From assembly GCA_027924585.1 (NCBI GenBank), contig BSBM01001138.1, positions 13,015,001 to 13,079,000 on the forward strand: a DNA stretch of 64,000 bases, written 5' to 3'. A model generated the notes under the pieces. The model had not been told where the DNA came from and made no database searches. It saw nothing but the letters and a program-made list of their open reading frames with translations. This document shows, in pieces, positions 1-10,546 of this stretch (its first letter is position 1; every line of letters starts with the position of its first letter). A program made the translations under genes and the position numbers. This stretch comes from Larix kaempferi. Lineage: Eukaryota > Streptophyta > Pinopsida > Pinales > Pinaceae.

Positions 1-85
1 TGAGTCAGTAACTAGTGGAAACTAGATGTGTTCACCTGATAAGTTGCAAATCATGTGATGCGGTACCTAAAGGATACAATAGACT

Positions 86-570
86 TTGATCTATGTTATC
101 TTGGAGATCATGACTTCAGATGGCTACACAGATGTTGATTGGGCAGGAAGTGTATCAGACAGGAAGAGCACATCGAGAGGATGTTATTGTCTGGGATCAG
201 CCATGATCTCATGGTTTAGAAGGAAGCAATCTAGTGTGGCTCTCATCACAAGCGAAATATATGGCTGATTGCTCTGCTAGTTGTGAAGCCGTATGGCTTT
301 AGAATTGTTTGACATAAAAATGGACCCAACTGTGATCCTATGTGACAAACAGAGTTGTACCAAAATGGCAGAGAATCCAGTATTCCATGATAAGTCAAAA
401 GCACATAGAGATCTGACATTTCTATATACGAGATATGGTGCAGAAAGGAATTAAAGTTAGAATTTGTAACAAGTTACCAATGTACTAACCAAACCTCTAC
501 CGATCCGATGAACTAACCAAACCTCTACCTCAAGTAAAGTTTTCCAAAGACAAACTTAATATAGTTTAAA
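86..570 (+). pseudogene. Ty1/copia RNase H remnant (C-terminal end of pol)
   Basis: RNase H removes the RNA strand of the RNA-DNA hybrid during reverse transcription. The frame at 86-268 has the typical copia block DVDWAGSVSDRKSTSRGC followed by SWFRRKQSSVALITSE. Frameshifted downstream pieces continue it: MADCSASCEAVWL, then VILCDKQSCTKMAENPVFHD, then a LTKPLPQVKFSKDKL block. Stops and frame changes break it, and the phrase encoding LTKPL is tandemly duplicated near 490-530. The copia assignment is secure; the gene is dead. It runs directly into the polypurine tract near 586. Confidence 0.85.
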
Positions 571-583
571 AGGACCCTCCTTG

Positions 584-596
584 AAAGGGGGAGTGA
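584..596 (+). other. First polypurine tract-like motif of E1
   Basis: The motif TTGAAAGGGGGAG is followed by TGATGTGATC, about 15 bp after the RNase H remnant. This is where a copia 3' LTR would normally begin. A second, very similar motif with a better LTR start lies 2.2 kb downstream (2784-2793). Either the first marks the true LTR start and the LTR is 2.8 kb long, or it is internal and the repeats lie between pol and the LTR. Confidence 0.5.
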
Positions 597-719
597 TGTG
601 ATCACCTATGATGAGATTTCCTGCATCGACAGTGAGGTAAATGATGTGGGTACCTATATTGGTGATGCCAACAGAGAGGTTGGTGGATGGTCCATAGACA
701 GGGTCTAAGGTGACAAGGG

Positions 720-1316
720 GATCGCATCATCCTTGAACATATGTTCTAAAAGGAGCTGTAGACAGGTGTCTCCGAGAAAGAAGAGGGATTGCATCATCCC
801 TGAACACATGTTCTAAAGAGAGTCGTAGACATATGTCTTCGAGAATGAAGTCCTTGGTGGATCGAATAGGATTGCATCATCCTGAAGAGAGTCGTAGACA
901 TGATGTCTCCGAGAATGAAGTCCTTGGTGGACAGAATAGGATTGCATCATCCTGAAGAGAGCCGTAGACATGATGTCTCCGAGAATGAAGTCCTTGGTGG
1001 ACAGAATAGGATTGCATCATCCTAAAGTGAGTCATAGACATGATGTCTCCGAGAATGAAGTCCTTGGTGGACAAAATAGGATTGCATCATCCTGAAGAGA
1101 TTCGTAGACATGATGTCTCTGAGAATGAAGTCCTTGGTGGACATGATAGGATTGCATCATCCTTGAACTCAAGTTCTAAAGTGAACCATAGACAGATGTC
1201 TCTGAGAAAGAAAAAGGATTGGATCATCCCTGGACTTTAGTCCTAAAGTGAGCCGTAGACAGGTGTCTCCGAGAATGGAAGATAGGACTGCATCGTCCCT
1301 GGACCTCAATTCAAAA
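720..1316 (+). repeat. 70-bp tandem repeat, family A
   Basis: About eight units each begin GGATTGCATCATCC and carry GTAGACATGATGTCTCCGAG and GAATGAAGTCCTTGGTGG. The start phrase recurs at 871, 941, 1011, 1081 and 1151, an exact 70-bp spacing. Outer units are shorter and more diverged; the central four are nearly identical. Open frames on both strands (for example 877-1074 minus) are by-products of the repeat and are not called as genes. Confidence 0.95.
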
Positions 1317-1920
1317 TGTACATGATTGGGATTGCATTGTCCCTAGACATGAGATTTGTCTTAAATGGATAAGGACTGATCATCCTGGAACTAGATCAAG
1401 ATTGCATCGTCCCTAGACATGAGATTTGTCTTAAATGGATAAGGACTGATCATCCAGTAACTGGATCGGGATTGCATCGTCCCTAGACATGAGATTTGTC
1501 TTAAATGGATAAGGACTGATCATCTTGGAACTGGATCGGGATTGCATCATTCCTAGACATTAGATTTGTCTTAAATAGATAAGGACTGATCATCCTGGAA
1601 CTGGATCCGGATTGCATCGTCCCTAGACATGAGATTTGTCTTAAATGGATAAGGACTGATCATCCTGGAACTGGATCGGGATTGCATCGTCCCTAGACAT
1701 GAGACTTGTCTTAAATTGATAAGGATTGATCATCCTGGAACTGGATCGGGATTGCATCGTCCCTAGACATGAGACTTGTCTTAAATTGATAAGGACTGAT
1801 CATCCTGGAACTGGATCGGGATTGCATCGTCCCTAGACATGAGACTTGTCTTAAAGTGATAAGGATTGATCATCCTGGAAATTGATCTGGATTGTATCAT
1901 CCATGGACCTATGTCCTAAA
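1317..1920 (+). repeat. 70-bp tandem repeat, family B
   Basis: About eight to nine units carry GGATTGCATCGTCCCTAGAC, GAGATTTGTCTTAAATGGAT and GGACTGATCATCCTGGAACT. The phrase ATTGCATCGTCC recurs near 1331, 1401, 1471, 1541, 1611, 1681, 1751 and 1821, again exactly 70 bp apart. It shares the opening GATTGCATC(A/G)TCC with family A and keeps the same period, so both probably descend from one ancestral unit. Confidence 0.95.
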
Positions 1921-1976
1921 GAGAGCGGGATTGATCATCCTGTAATATGATCGTGTGTGTTGCAGGATATGCTGCT

Positions 1977-2227
1977 ATGTATTAGTGAGAATACATGCTT
2001 TTGATAATAGATGTATTAGTGAGAATACATGTTATTGATGATAGATGTATTAGTGAGAATACATGCTTTTGATGATAGATGTATTAGTGAGAATACATGC
2101 TTTTGATAATAGATGTATTAGTGAGAATACATGTTTTTTTTTATGATATGTGTATTAGTAAGAATACATATTTTTTGATGATATATGTATTAGTAAGAAT
2201 ACATGTTTTGATGATAGATGTGTTGGT
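1977..2227 (+). repeat. 34-bp tandem repeat with a hairpin in every unit
   Basis: Seven units have a 34-bp period in the early copies (starts 1977, 2011, 2045, 2079, 2113) and slight drift after that. Each holds ATGTATT-AGTGAG-AATACAT, a perfect 7-bp inverted repeat with a 6-base loop. The two last units change the loop to AGTAAG and keep the stem, apart from one end pair in the unit near 2151. The spacer is TTTTGATGATAG or similar. Confidence 0.92.
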
Positions 2228-2242
2228 GTGGACACTAATACA

Positions 2243-2530
2243 GATGATCCAGATGCTGTAGATCGAGATGATCCAGATGCTGTAGATCGTGATGATCTAG
2301 ATGCTATAGATCGAGATGATCCAGATGCTGTAGATCGAGATGATCCAGATGCTGTAGATCAAAATGATCCAGATGTTGTAGATCGTGATGATCCAGATGC
2401 TGTAGATCAAGATGATCCAGATGCTGTAGATCGAGATGATCCAGATACTGTAGATCGAGATGATCCAGATGCTGTAGATCGTGATGATCCAGATGTTGTA
2501 GATCGAGATGATCCAGATGTTGTAGATCCC
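2243..2530 (+). repeat. 24-bp tandem repeat, open as an acidic octapeptide repeat
   Basis: Twelve 24-bp units have the consensus GATGATCCAGATGCTGTAGA plus TCGA. Read in one frame they encode the octapeptide DDPDAVDR, with conservative variants such as DDLDAIDR, NDPDVVDR and DDPDAVDQ, and no stop in any unit. The frame opens at a GTG (2228), not an ATG, and ends at 2596. A 24-bp unit is divisible by three, so an open frame is easily kept by chance; no protein role is claimed. Confidence 0.93.
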
Positions 2531-2783
2531 GATGATGATGATCGTATGATGACGATGCTGATGATCGTGAGGATCCAGATGTTGATGTTGTTGTAGCTGT
2601 TCGAAGTGCTACAGAAGATAAAGACTCAGTACTGAAGATGTTGATGTTCCAGTATTGAAGATGTTCTAGTAACTGCTCAAGTTACTAATGATGTTGAGAA
2701 AGCTTCCAATGATTTATAGATGTATCATGTATGATGTTGATGACTCCTTGCTCACGCAGATGCTGTTATAATATCCTTCTCGT

Positions 2784-2793
2784 TAAGGGGGAG
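2784..2793 (+). other. Second polypurine tract of E1
   Basis: AAGGGGGAG lies immediately before TGTTTAGATATTG, the usual copia arrangement of plus-strand primer and 3' LTR start. I take this as the functional tract because the LTR that follows has TG...CA ends and a promoter. Confidence 0.7.
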
Positions 2794-3397
2794 TGTTTAG
2801 ATATTGTAACTTCAAAGAATATTATAATTGTACTTTATTATTCCAGAGATGTTTCATTCCTCCTTGAAGATCTTATTGTATATCCAGAGATGTTTATTCC
2901 TCCGTCGGAATGTGGTAACTTGGGTTATTAGACTTCCCTAGTGGGGGTCAGCCCTATATGTGTTATGTGGGTCAAGGGTTATTAGACCACCCTAGAGGGG
3001 TTGGCCCAGTCAGTCGTAGTGGGGTATTTAACCCATTGGTTAAATACGAGCCTACATGTCTTGTGTAAAAGACAAGTTAGAGTAGTGTATAAATAGAGGA
3101 GGTGTATTCCTCATTTAACATACACTCACTCACTTAAGGATAGCGCACTTGTGGAGGAGAGGTCTTCTATTGTGAAGGAGGAGATCATGTCTCAGGGTTT
3201 CATCTCTGTATATTGCTGGTCATCTATATTGAGGAAGCTTTGCTGGGTTTTCTACCCCATGAGGGTTTCCCAGGATAAATCTGTGTCTCTTGTATTTATG
3301 TTGTGCTTGTTGTTTCTTCAGTGATCCTGTATATGCTATTATTGTGACATAGAATGTGATGTTGCTATTTTCTGTCTTAGCATATTAAATATTAACA
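2794..3397 (+). repeat. 3' LTR of E1
   Basis: 604 bp from TGTTTAGATATTG to AAATATTAACA. The right end is fixed because the next base begins sequence found uninterrupted in the second E2 LTR at 14432. The left end rests on the polypurine tract. The 5' LTR is outside the window, so ends cannot be confirmed by pairing. Confidence 0.75.
3088..3096 (+). promoter_or_regulatory. TATA box of the E1 LTR
   Basis: TATAAATAG sits about 295 bp into the LTR, in the position expected for the end of U3. Transcription would start roughly 30 bp downstream and read out into E2. Confidence 0.6.
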
Positions 3398-6300
3398 GTA
3401 GGTTGGGTGGAACAAGCTCCTTGGGTTGTTTGTTTCTCCTACATTCATCAGGTTCTACTGTTCTGTCTTGTTTATTTTCAGTTGAATGAATAAATTTGTT
3501 GTATTAAACCTCTAAACCTTTTTTCCTGGTTTGAAAATGAAGACTTATTGACTAAATTATTTAGCTAAACCGTATATTCTATTAAGTTAGGATAGGTTAG
3601 GAAATTTATGTTTTCAAATTAAATAAATTATTACTATCTTGTATTTATCATTACATCAGAGATGTCGTACTACAGGCATTAAATAGGATAATTAAAGGAT
3701 GCAGGACAGAAAGCAGTATTTCATAATACATACATTTATATATTTTTCTTTTATCTACTTTCAAAAATTTAAATATCCCAGTTCTGTATAGAAATCTAGA
3801 GTTTACACTTTAGTTCATCTACTTCATTTCAAAGTACACATGCATTTTGTTTTATTTCTCATTTCATCCAAAAACTGTAAAGGGCTATAACTTCATTCCA
3901 TTTCTTTCATCAAACATTCATGAATTAAACTTAGCATTTTTCCCATTATTAAAACAATCTGCTATATTTCCAAATTTTGCAGAAAAGGATTATTCTAGGT
4001 TTTATTTCCAAAAACCTTCCATCAAGCTTTATAAGATAAAACACTTATCATTATGCAGAAGAAATTACAACACTAATTTTCAACTTTACAAAGTTTGCAA
4101 ACACCCGCAGGTTCATTTTTGAAACCCTAAGGCCATTTTATAGCCATCTTACAGTCGAACACTTGAAATCATAAACATAATTTAGTTATATCAAATTTCC
4201 AAAACCAAACGCATTACTATTGTTCAACAATCACTTAACGATAGCTATCTACAAACTTAGACAAGAGTTTTACTATTATTATAAACCATAATATTTAATT
4301 AAGTGGTGTTCCAATACCAAAAACTAAGTCTCATCACTATCCCAACTTTAACTTAAACAATACGAATACAGGGTTTCACTTTTATGAAACAAGTGAGCCC
4401 ACGGCTCTCGGCTTGGTTCAACACTATATTTTCTAGCCAAATATCAATCTTTATAAACATAGAAACCATGCAGAAAACCATTTTTAGTTATGTTTCAATA
4501 CAAACTCAATACCATATCACCACTCAAACAAAAGAATAAACATTGTAACACAGGACCATCTATGTTTCACAGAAACGAGTTAGACCTCGGATCTCGGCTA
4601 GTTTTCACATTGTCTTAATTCAGTCAAAATATTGATCCAGATAAATACAGAGTTTGTACTGAAACATTTCAAGTTTCCTAACACTATAAACAACATAGGG
4701 TTCATCCCTTTAGCAGCTACATCTTAAAACAAGTTTACATTTAAACAAAACGCCTCAGTAGAACACTATTGAGCCGAATAGCAAAATAGGCTGAGGATTT
4801 ATCCTCCTGCATCATATTGCTCTAAAAATATCATAACTTCGGCCATTACCCTTGCCAGGGACATTTTTCCCAACTCTCGTCAAACAGTAAGCATCGGACA
4901 AACCGTGCCAAGAGTACCTACGAGGGTTTAAGAACCACTGAGGCTTACTAGGTGGTTGAGCAGCATCCTCCCACCGAGCTTCAAACACAGCAAACCTTCT
5001 CCAAAGTATCACCTACCATAAAAATCATTGAAAGGTTAAACGAAGAAAAATGCAGAGTTGAACTTGGAACAACACATTATCATTATCTTTTCAATAACTG
5101 AAACATTACCTTAACAATGCAGCTTCTGGAGTAAGAGACATCCTTAGCAAACAAGAACGACGAAGTCATATAACAAACGCAAAGAAGAGGGTTCCAGCTT
5201 ATGAGAATAGTGGTCTATCCTTGCAAGAGAATCGAACCTAGATTCTAAGACTACAGAAAAACTCTGGATATTATCCCTAGCACACCACCATTTGCTGTAT
5301 TTTGGCTCGGCTCTCCATGAAAGACAAAACCTGAAACTAATAATTTATCCCACAGGTCCAGGGATAAAACTCGAGGGAGGAGTCCTCCGAACTATAACCA
5401 CCAAACCCTACATTGTAGCAGGAGGTCAGCCTCTCCACCTTACCAACACCAAAACGAAATAAAGGCCAAAGAACCACTTCAATGCTAAGTATAACGAAAG
5501 CTAGGGTTTTAGTACAAAGCCCAAGAACTTACGAGATCGACGACGAAGATGTTGCCAATCAGGCACGTTGAGAAACAGGAAACATTCATATTAAATTCCT
5601 TATTGATTATCACATCCACCACGATGCCAGCTTAGTGGACCCGAATTTAAAAACATTGTACAGCTCGACATATTGGTAAAAGTTTGTGAATTCCATCACG
5701 TGAACCATAGCCACGATGGAATCTACCAAGACTTCCATTCAACATAGAAGGCAGGTGACTTAAATGCCAAGACCAGTTAGGACAGCCTACCAGTATGGTA
5801 ACACCATTACATTCATTACCCTATCAATATTAAATATTAGTGCAAAGACTAAGGGTTACATTGTATAGTTCATTTCATTTCCAAAGTATTGGTCATCGAT
5901 GTCACATCCCCTCTCATCTATCTAAGGCAAGGAAGGGAACATGATGGCAATCTCTGAGGCTTTTAACATAATCTCAGCCAAATTCATTAGATTCATACAG
6001 TTAAAAAAAAATATGGGCAGATGTCGCTATGTCACCAATTGTGTTCATCAATCTCTCAACACAACTACCACCCCCGAGCTAGGCATGATTCTTACAAGAA
6101 AAATGGGAACATTCAAACTCATTCACAGCCAATTCAACAAGTCAACTGAGCCAAGCCAATCCACAGTTGGGTTCATCAGGCTACACTTGAACCCTAGATG
6201 CTTGCACTCAAGCTCAAGCCAAAGCAATGGAGTTACCCATAGGGTGGCCATGGGTTTTTCCCAAATCGTTTCCATAAAAAAAAATGAGTTGTGTGATGGG

Positions 6301-7582
6301 GAAAAACATTCACAGGGAGGAAAACGTTTTCTCCCAACTATCTAAGCATTTAACGGCAAAAACGACCTCTATGGAACCCCCCAATTCCATTCCACTTCTT
6401 CCCCACTGGTATATAACACAAAAACACCCTTCTCCCAGCTGAGAATGAAGAAAAACACAGACAAACATGGATGGAAAATGCCCAGGTAGCGCCAAACTCG
6501 CGAGGGAGGAAGACTGGTTGATGGATAATGGCTTGGGGAGCAATTCATGGCTCTTTTCTTTCCCAAGAAGAAAAACACGATTTCCCATGCAGGGTGGCTT
6601 TCCCATACCCGAATTTGGACAGCCATACCTCTCATTCCCCAAGGCATTAATTACCTCAACCAACTCTTGGGAGAAATCAATGATTGGGTACAAAAGTCAA
6701 CATGGGTAGTTGAGGGTTTGATGGGTTCTCTCATTGACACTTGGCTTGAACTAATTGGCTCCAAGGGTTTGAATATTTCCCTCCCAATTCCTTGTAAAAT
6801 CATGCCCCCATCTCTTGTTGCATTGCATAGCTAGTTGTGGGTAATTTATTAAAATTCATATTTACAATTCCAATGTGCCTGGCTAGCACGTAAACCATAT
6901 GCATCACTAAATCGATGGCGGGGCCTTGGCCTTGAGCTCCTCACCTTGATTTTATAACAGTATTACATCATTTACATTTGAATGTAATGGGTTCAAAATG
7001 GGGATATTACAATTGAATGCATGGTTTATATATATTGCATATATTTCTCAAATGACATAAGTCGCATTCAATACCTAGTGTATAGTTATAATTCCATATT
7101 ATGCACATCATATTATTTGTTCACATTGCATAGCATATTACAACGTATATTTATTAAATTAGAAAGGTCTAACCCTATAGTATTGCAATAATATCATGTT
7201 AATTATGATAAGTAGTATTATAGAAAACCTTGCTATATTAATATGATTCTTCATGAATTATAAATTGAGAAATGCATAATCTACTATAGTTATGATTTCA
7301 AGCTAATCCATGTATTTAAATAACATTTGGTTCATGTTTCTATATTGTAGAGCAACATATAAGTTGAATTATTCACATAATACGTGTACATGATAATACC
7401 ACTCTTTGCAAAATGGAGAAATGTTGACAGGATTCTAATAACCCTTATAATATGTAATCTAGCATGTAATTGAGAATTCATAGTATGAGTATCTCTTCCT
7501 TGACGATTAACTAAAGAGGATAGTATAGATATTTTAGTTACGACTACTGCGACTAGTAAGTATGGTCAAAGTAACATTTACA
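3398..7582 (+). repeat. 5' LTR of E2 (left part displaced by E1, interrupted by E3)
   Basis: This segment matches 14432-17496 from GTAGGTTGGGTGGAACAAG to AAGTAACATTTACA. It is non-coding, AT-rich and holds no convincing gene; short open frames such as 3847-4122 recur in the other copy (14878-15141) and are incidental. At 5900-7011 it is split by a foreign LTR absent from the second copy. The copies diverge right after ACATTTACAG, giving the right border. If the true LTR is longer, a deletion here removed its end together with the primer-binding site. Confidence 0.85.
5900..7011 (+). mobile_element. E3: solo LTR inside the E2 5' LTR
   Basis: This 1,112-bp block is absent from the other E2 LTR, where ATCGA runs directly into ATGCATGG (around 16930). 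It begins TGTCACATCCCC and ends GGGGATATTACA, an imperfect terminal inverted repeat typical of plant gypsy LTRs. It is flanked by ATCGA (5895-5899) and ATTGA (7012-7016), a 5-bp target duplication with one change. It has no pol, so it is a solo LTR left by recombination. Open frames inside (5941-6345, 6310-6834) overlap on both strands and match nothing I know. Orientation is not certain. Confidence 0.88.
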
Positions 7583-7639
7583 GGAACATAATTATTCAAG
7601 TGATAGCAGCGAAGGGGATTACAAACCAAAAAGAAAAAA

Positions 7640-8460
7640 CCATAAACAGTATGAGTAGATTTCTGGGGAGTTCAAGAAGATCAAACCCCCAACCTTCAAT
7701 GGTGAAACTGAGAAAGGAGAGACAACTGAATCATGGTTGTCTGGCATGAAGAAATACTTTCAAATCTATGATTATTCAGAATCATTGAAGGCAAAGACGG
7801 CCATATACAACCTGATAGGGAAGACAGACATTTGGTGGGAAGACATCAAAAGAGTGAAGGGCATCAAGGACAAGGATGTGAATTGGAGCACTTTTAAATG
7901 GTACTTCAAGAATAAGTTCCTATCTAAACAATGTTACGAAGAAAAATCCAAGGATTTTTATGATTTAAGACAGTGAACCATGAACATGAAAGAGATGAAC
8001 AACAAATTTCTGAATTTGCTAAGGTATGTGCCATACCTTGCAAAGGAGAAACCAATGATTCAAAGGTATCTGAGTTGTCTACCTTTCAACATCAAGGACA
8101 GAATAGAGTATGACAATCCAAAAGACCTTAGAATAATCCATGAGGAAAGAAAATTTCTACTATGATTAGAACCGAAAAAGAGAAGGGATATCTAACTGGA
8201 AAAATCATAAACCCAGCAACTTTGAGCTGAAGTAAAAGAATTCCAAGTTCAATGGAAATTCTGGTTTTCAAAAGAAAAACTTTCCAAATTGAAATTTCCA
8301 AGGAAACAGTCCCAGAAATAATCAGCAGCAGAATTTTACAACTCCTAGAAATACATCCAATTTTACCAAAACTAATGACTAGAGGACACCTATAAAATGT
8401 TTTGAGTGTCAAGGTACTCATTATGCTTCAAACTGTCCCATTAAGAAGCGGACAACAAAT
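7640..8460 (+). pseudogene. E2 gag remnant
   Basis: Gag forms the virus-like particle and binds the element RNA. The frame starts abruptly with PPTFNGETEKGETTESWLSG, about 100 bp after the LTR, so about 100 usual N-terminal residues are missing. It continues through the retrotransposon gag core (TDIWWEDIKRVKG, ending at a stop near 7974), then 7980-8165, then frameshifted sequence. The C-terminal zinc knuckle reads [13 protein letters not shown], one residue shorter between the second Cys and the His than the CX2CX4HX4C rule. Stops and frameshifts rule out function. Confidence 0.8.
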
Positions 8461-8499
8461 AATATTCACTCTATACAAGTTGAACCTACTGTTGGAGAC

Positions 8500-8960
8500 T
8501 TGGAAAGAGAGATGCCCAGAATTAATGCAGCTCTAGACAATAGGCGAGCGGAGCATCAAGTCTCTATGGTAGAGATTGAAGGTATGCTACAAAACCACCA
8601 TGTTTCTATTTTGATTGATCTAGGCACTAGCTTGAGTTATATATCTCCAGATATTGTAGAAAATTTTAATATGAAAACAGAAAAATTTAATAAATCCTGG
8701 TTAGTTAGACTAGAAACAGGAACAAAAAGAAAAGTGTCTGATTTTGTTGAAAGTTGTGTTTTATCTATGAATCGGTTAAAGACACAAACCAAGCTAAATT
8801 TTTTACCTTTAGGATCCTACGACATCTTGATTGGAATGGATTGGTTAGAAGCACATCATGTTATTTTGAATTGTTATGAGAAAATTTTTACCTGTCTAAA
8901 TGATGAAGGAGAAACAGTAGAAGTAAAGGGTATTCCTGGAAAGACATCACTTAGACATAT
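8500..8960 (+). pseudogene. E2 aspartic protease
   Basis: The first third of a 456-codon open frame (8500-9870) is the retropepsin-like protease that cuts the polyprotein. The active-site segment reads [13 protein letters not shown]; the family has D-S/T-G, so the Asp and Gly remain but the middle residue is Leu. The flap-to-end region includes [19 protein letters not shown], the usual gypsy motif before reverse transcriptase. It is in frame with RT, as expected for a single polyprotein. Confidence 0.82.
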
Positions 8961-9870
8961 TTCAGCTATGCAAGTAAAAAGAGCAGTTAGAAAAGGATGT
9001 AATATGTTTGCAGTGAATGTAGTACATGAGGAGTCAATTAAAAAAGAGGACAAACTGAAACTAGAAGATATACCTATCCTAAAAGAATTTATGGATGTTT
9101 TTCTAGAAGAGATTCCAGGATTACCCCCAAAGAGGGATCTAGATTTTACCATTGAGCTGATACCGGGTGTAGTACCGAACTCCAAAGCTCCATATAGGAT
9201 GAACATATTGGAATTAAATGAGTTAAAATCACAGTTGAAGGAACTGATTGATAAAAAATATATAAGACCCAACGTGTCTCCTTGGGGAGCACCTGTTATT
9301 TTTGTTAAGAAGAAGGATGGCCCTTTAAGACTTTGCATAGATTATCGCCAACTGAATAAGATGAAAATCAAGAATCGATATCTGTTGCCCCGCATCGACA
9401 ATCTATTTGATCAGCTACGTGGAGCAACAATATTTTCAAAGATTGATTTAAGGTTAGGATATCATCAAGTTCGTGTGAAGGATGAGGATATTTTTAAAAC
9501 AACCTTTAGAACTCGCTATGGACATTATGAGTTCATGGTCATTCCATTTGGGTCGACTAATGCCCCGACAGTATTTATGTGCTTAATGAATAATATTCTA
9601 CACAAGTATTTGGATAAGTTCGTCATTGTATTCATAGATGACATTCTGGTATATTCTAAAAGTAAGGAAGAACATGACGAACATCTGCATATTATTTTAC
9701 AAGTTCTGAGAGATCATCAATTATATGCTAAGTTTAGTAAGTGTGACTTTCACAAGGATAAGATTCAGTATTTAGGTCACATAATCTCTAAGGATGGAAT
9801 TTTGGTTGATCCCGATAAGATAAAAGCCATTAATAAATGGCTGGTTCCTAAGGATGTGTCGGACATATGA
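8961..9870 (+). pseudogene. E2 reverse transcriptase
   Basis: This part of the 8500-9870 frame shows the Ty3/gypsy RT motifs in order: [60 protein letters not shown], and the catalytic box FIDDILVYS near 9630. Then come [11 protein letters not shown] and [10 protein letters not shown]. The two catalytic Asp are intact. A TGA at 9868-9870 ends the frame before the connection region (SFMGITGYYRKFIEGF), which continues in the same frame beyond it. This is the best-preserved RT in the window, but it cannot be translated through to RNase H. Confidence 0.92.
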
Positions 9871-10528
9871 TCGTTTATGGGGATTACAGGATATTATAGA
9901 AAATTCATAGAAGGTTTTTCAAAGATTGCAAACCCAAGAACCTCCTTACAGAATAAGGGAAAGAAGTTTGTATGGGATCAAAAGTGTGCAGACAGTTTTA
10001 AGAAGTTGAAGTAATTACTAACTACAACACCTATTGTGAGAATTGCAGATCCTAATAAAGATTTTATAGTATGCACCGACACATGTAATGACAGACTCGG
10101 TGGAGTCCTAACACAAGAGGGACATGATGTTGCATATGAGTATCGAAAGTTGAAAGTACATGAGAAAAAATTACTCTACATATTATTTGGAATTATTAGC
10201 AGTAATACACGCCTTAAAAATGTGGCGTCACCATCTTATTGGAAGAAAATTTACTTTGATGACAGATAACATGGAGCTGAAGTATTTACTAGATCAAACA
10301 AATTTGAATGTTGAACAGGCTAGATGGCTAACCTTTCTAAGTGAATATGATTTTGAAATTCAGCATATAAAGGGTAAAGAGAACAAGGTTGTTGATGCTT
10401 TAAGTCGTAATGCAAAGTTAAATTTTATTTCAGCCATCAGTACATACACAACAAATTTAGAAAATCGGATTTTCGAAGGGATTAAAACTGATGAAGAGTA
10501 CAGAAATTTACATGAAAAGATAGCATAA
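9871..10528 (+). pseudogene. E2 RT connection and RNase H
   Basis: After the TGA the same frame gives the connection domain. It then has another stop near 10014 and the start of RNase H (IVCTDTCNDRLGGVLTQEG). Near 10170 a one-base shift moves the rest to the frame 10160-10528, with YLELLAVIHALKMWRHHLIG, FTLMTDNMELKYLLDQ and the end motif KGKENKVVDALSRN. The residues for metal binding (Asp, Glu, Asp) can be found across the two frames. The frame ends with TAA at 10526-10528, 18 bp before the integrase frame. Confidence 0.88.
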
Positions 10529-10546
10529 AGTAATTCTGAAAATTAT

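Larger units (their letters stand above)
1..3397 (+). mobile_element. E1: 3' part of a Ty1/copia LTR retrotransposon
   Basis: The window opens inside a copia element. In order it shows the RNase H end of pol, a first polypurine tract, four tandem-repeat blocks, a second polypurine tract and a 3' LTR with TG...CA ends. The next base, 3398, lies inside the long LTR of Ty3/gypsy element E2. The second E2 LTR reads straight through this point (14432), so E1 was inserted there. The expected 5-bp target duplication is GTAGG (3398-3402); its partner would lie left of the window. Element boundaries on the right are firm; everything upstream is unseen. Confidence 0.8.

Noticed and set aside
877-1240. 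Open frames on both strands in the 70-bp repeats
   Set aside because: They follow the repeat unit and have no independent support.
596-3397. One 2.8-kb LTR starting at TGATGTGATC
   Set aside because: The second polypurine tract with TGTTTAGATA gives a more typical start. Kept as an alternative in the findings.
3847-4122. 91-codon frame, repeated at 14878-15141 with 87 codons
   Set aside because: It is conserved only because both E2 LTRs carry it; no known motif, and position in the LTR argues against a gene.
5941-6834. Four overlapping open frames of 80-134 codons on both strands
   Set aside because: They lie entirely inside solo LTR E3, conflict with each other and show no protein motif.
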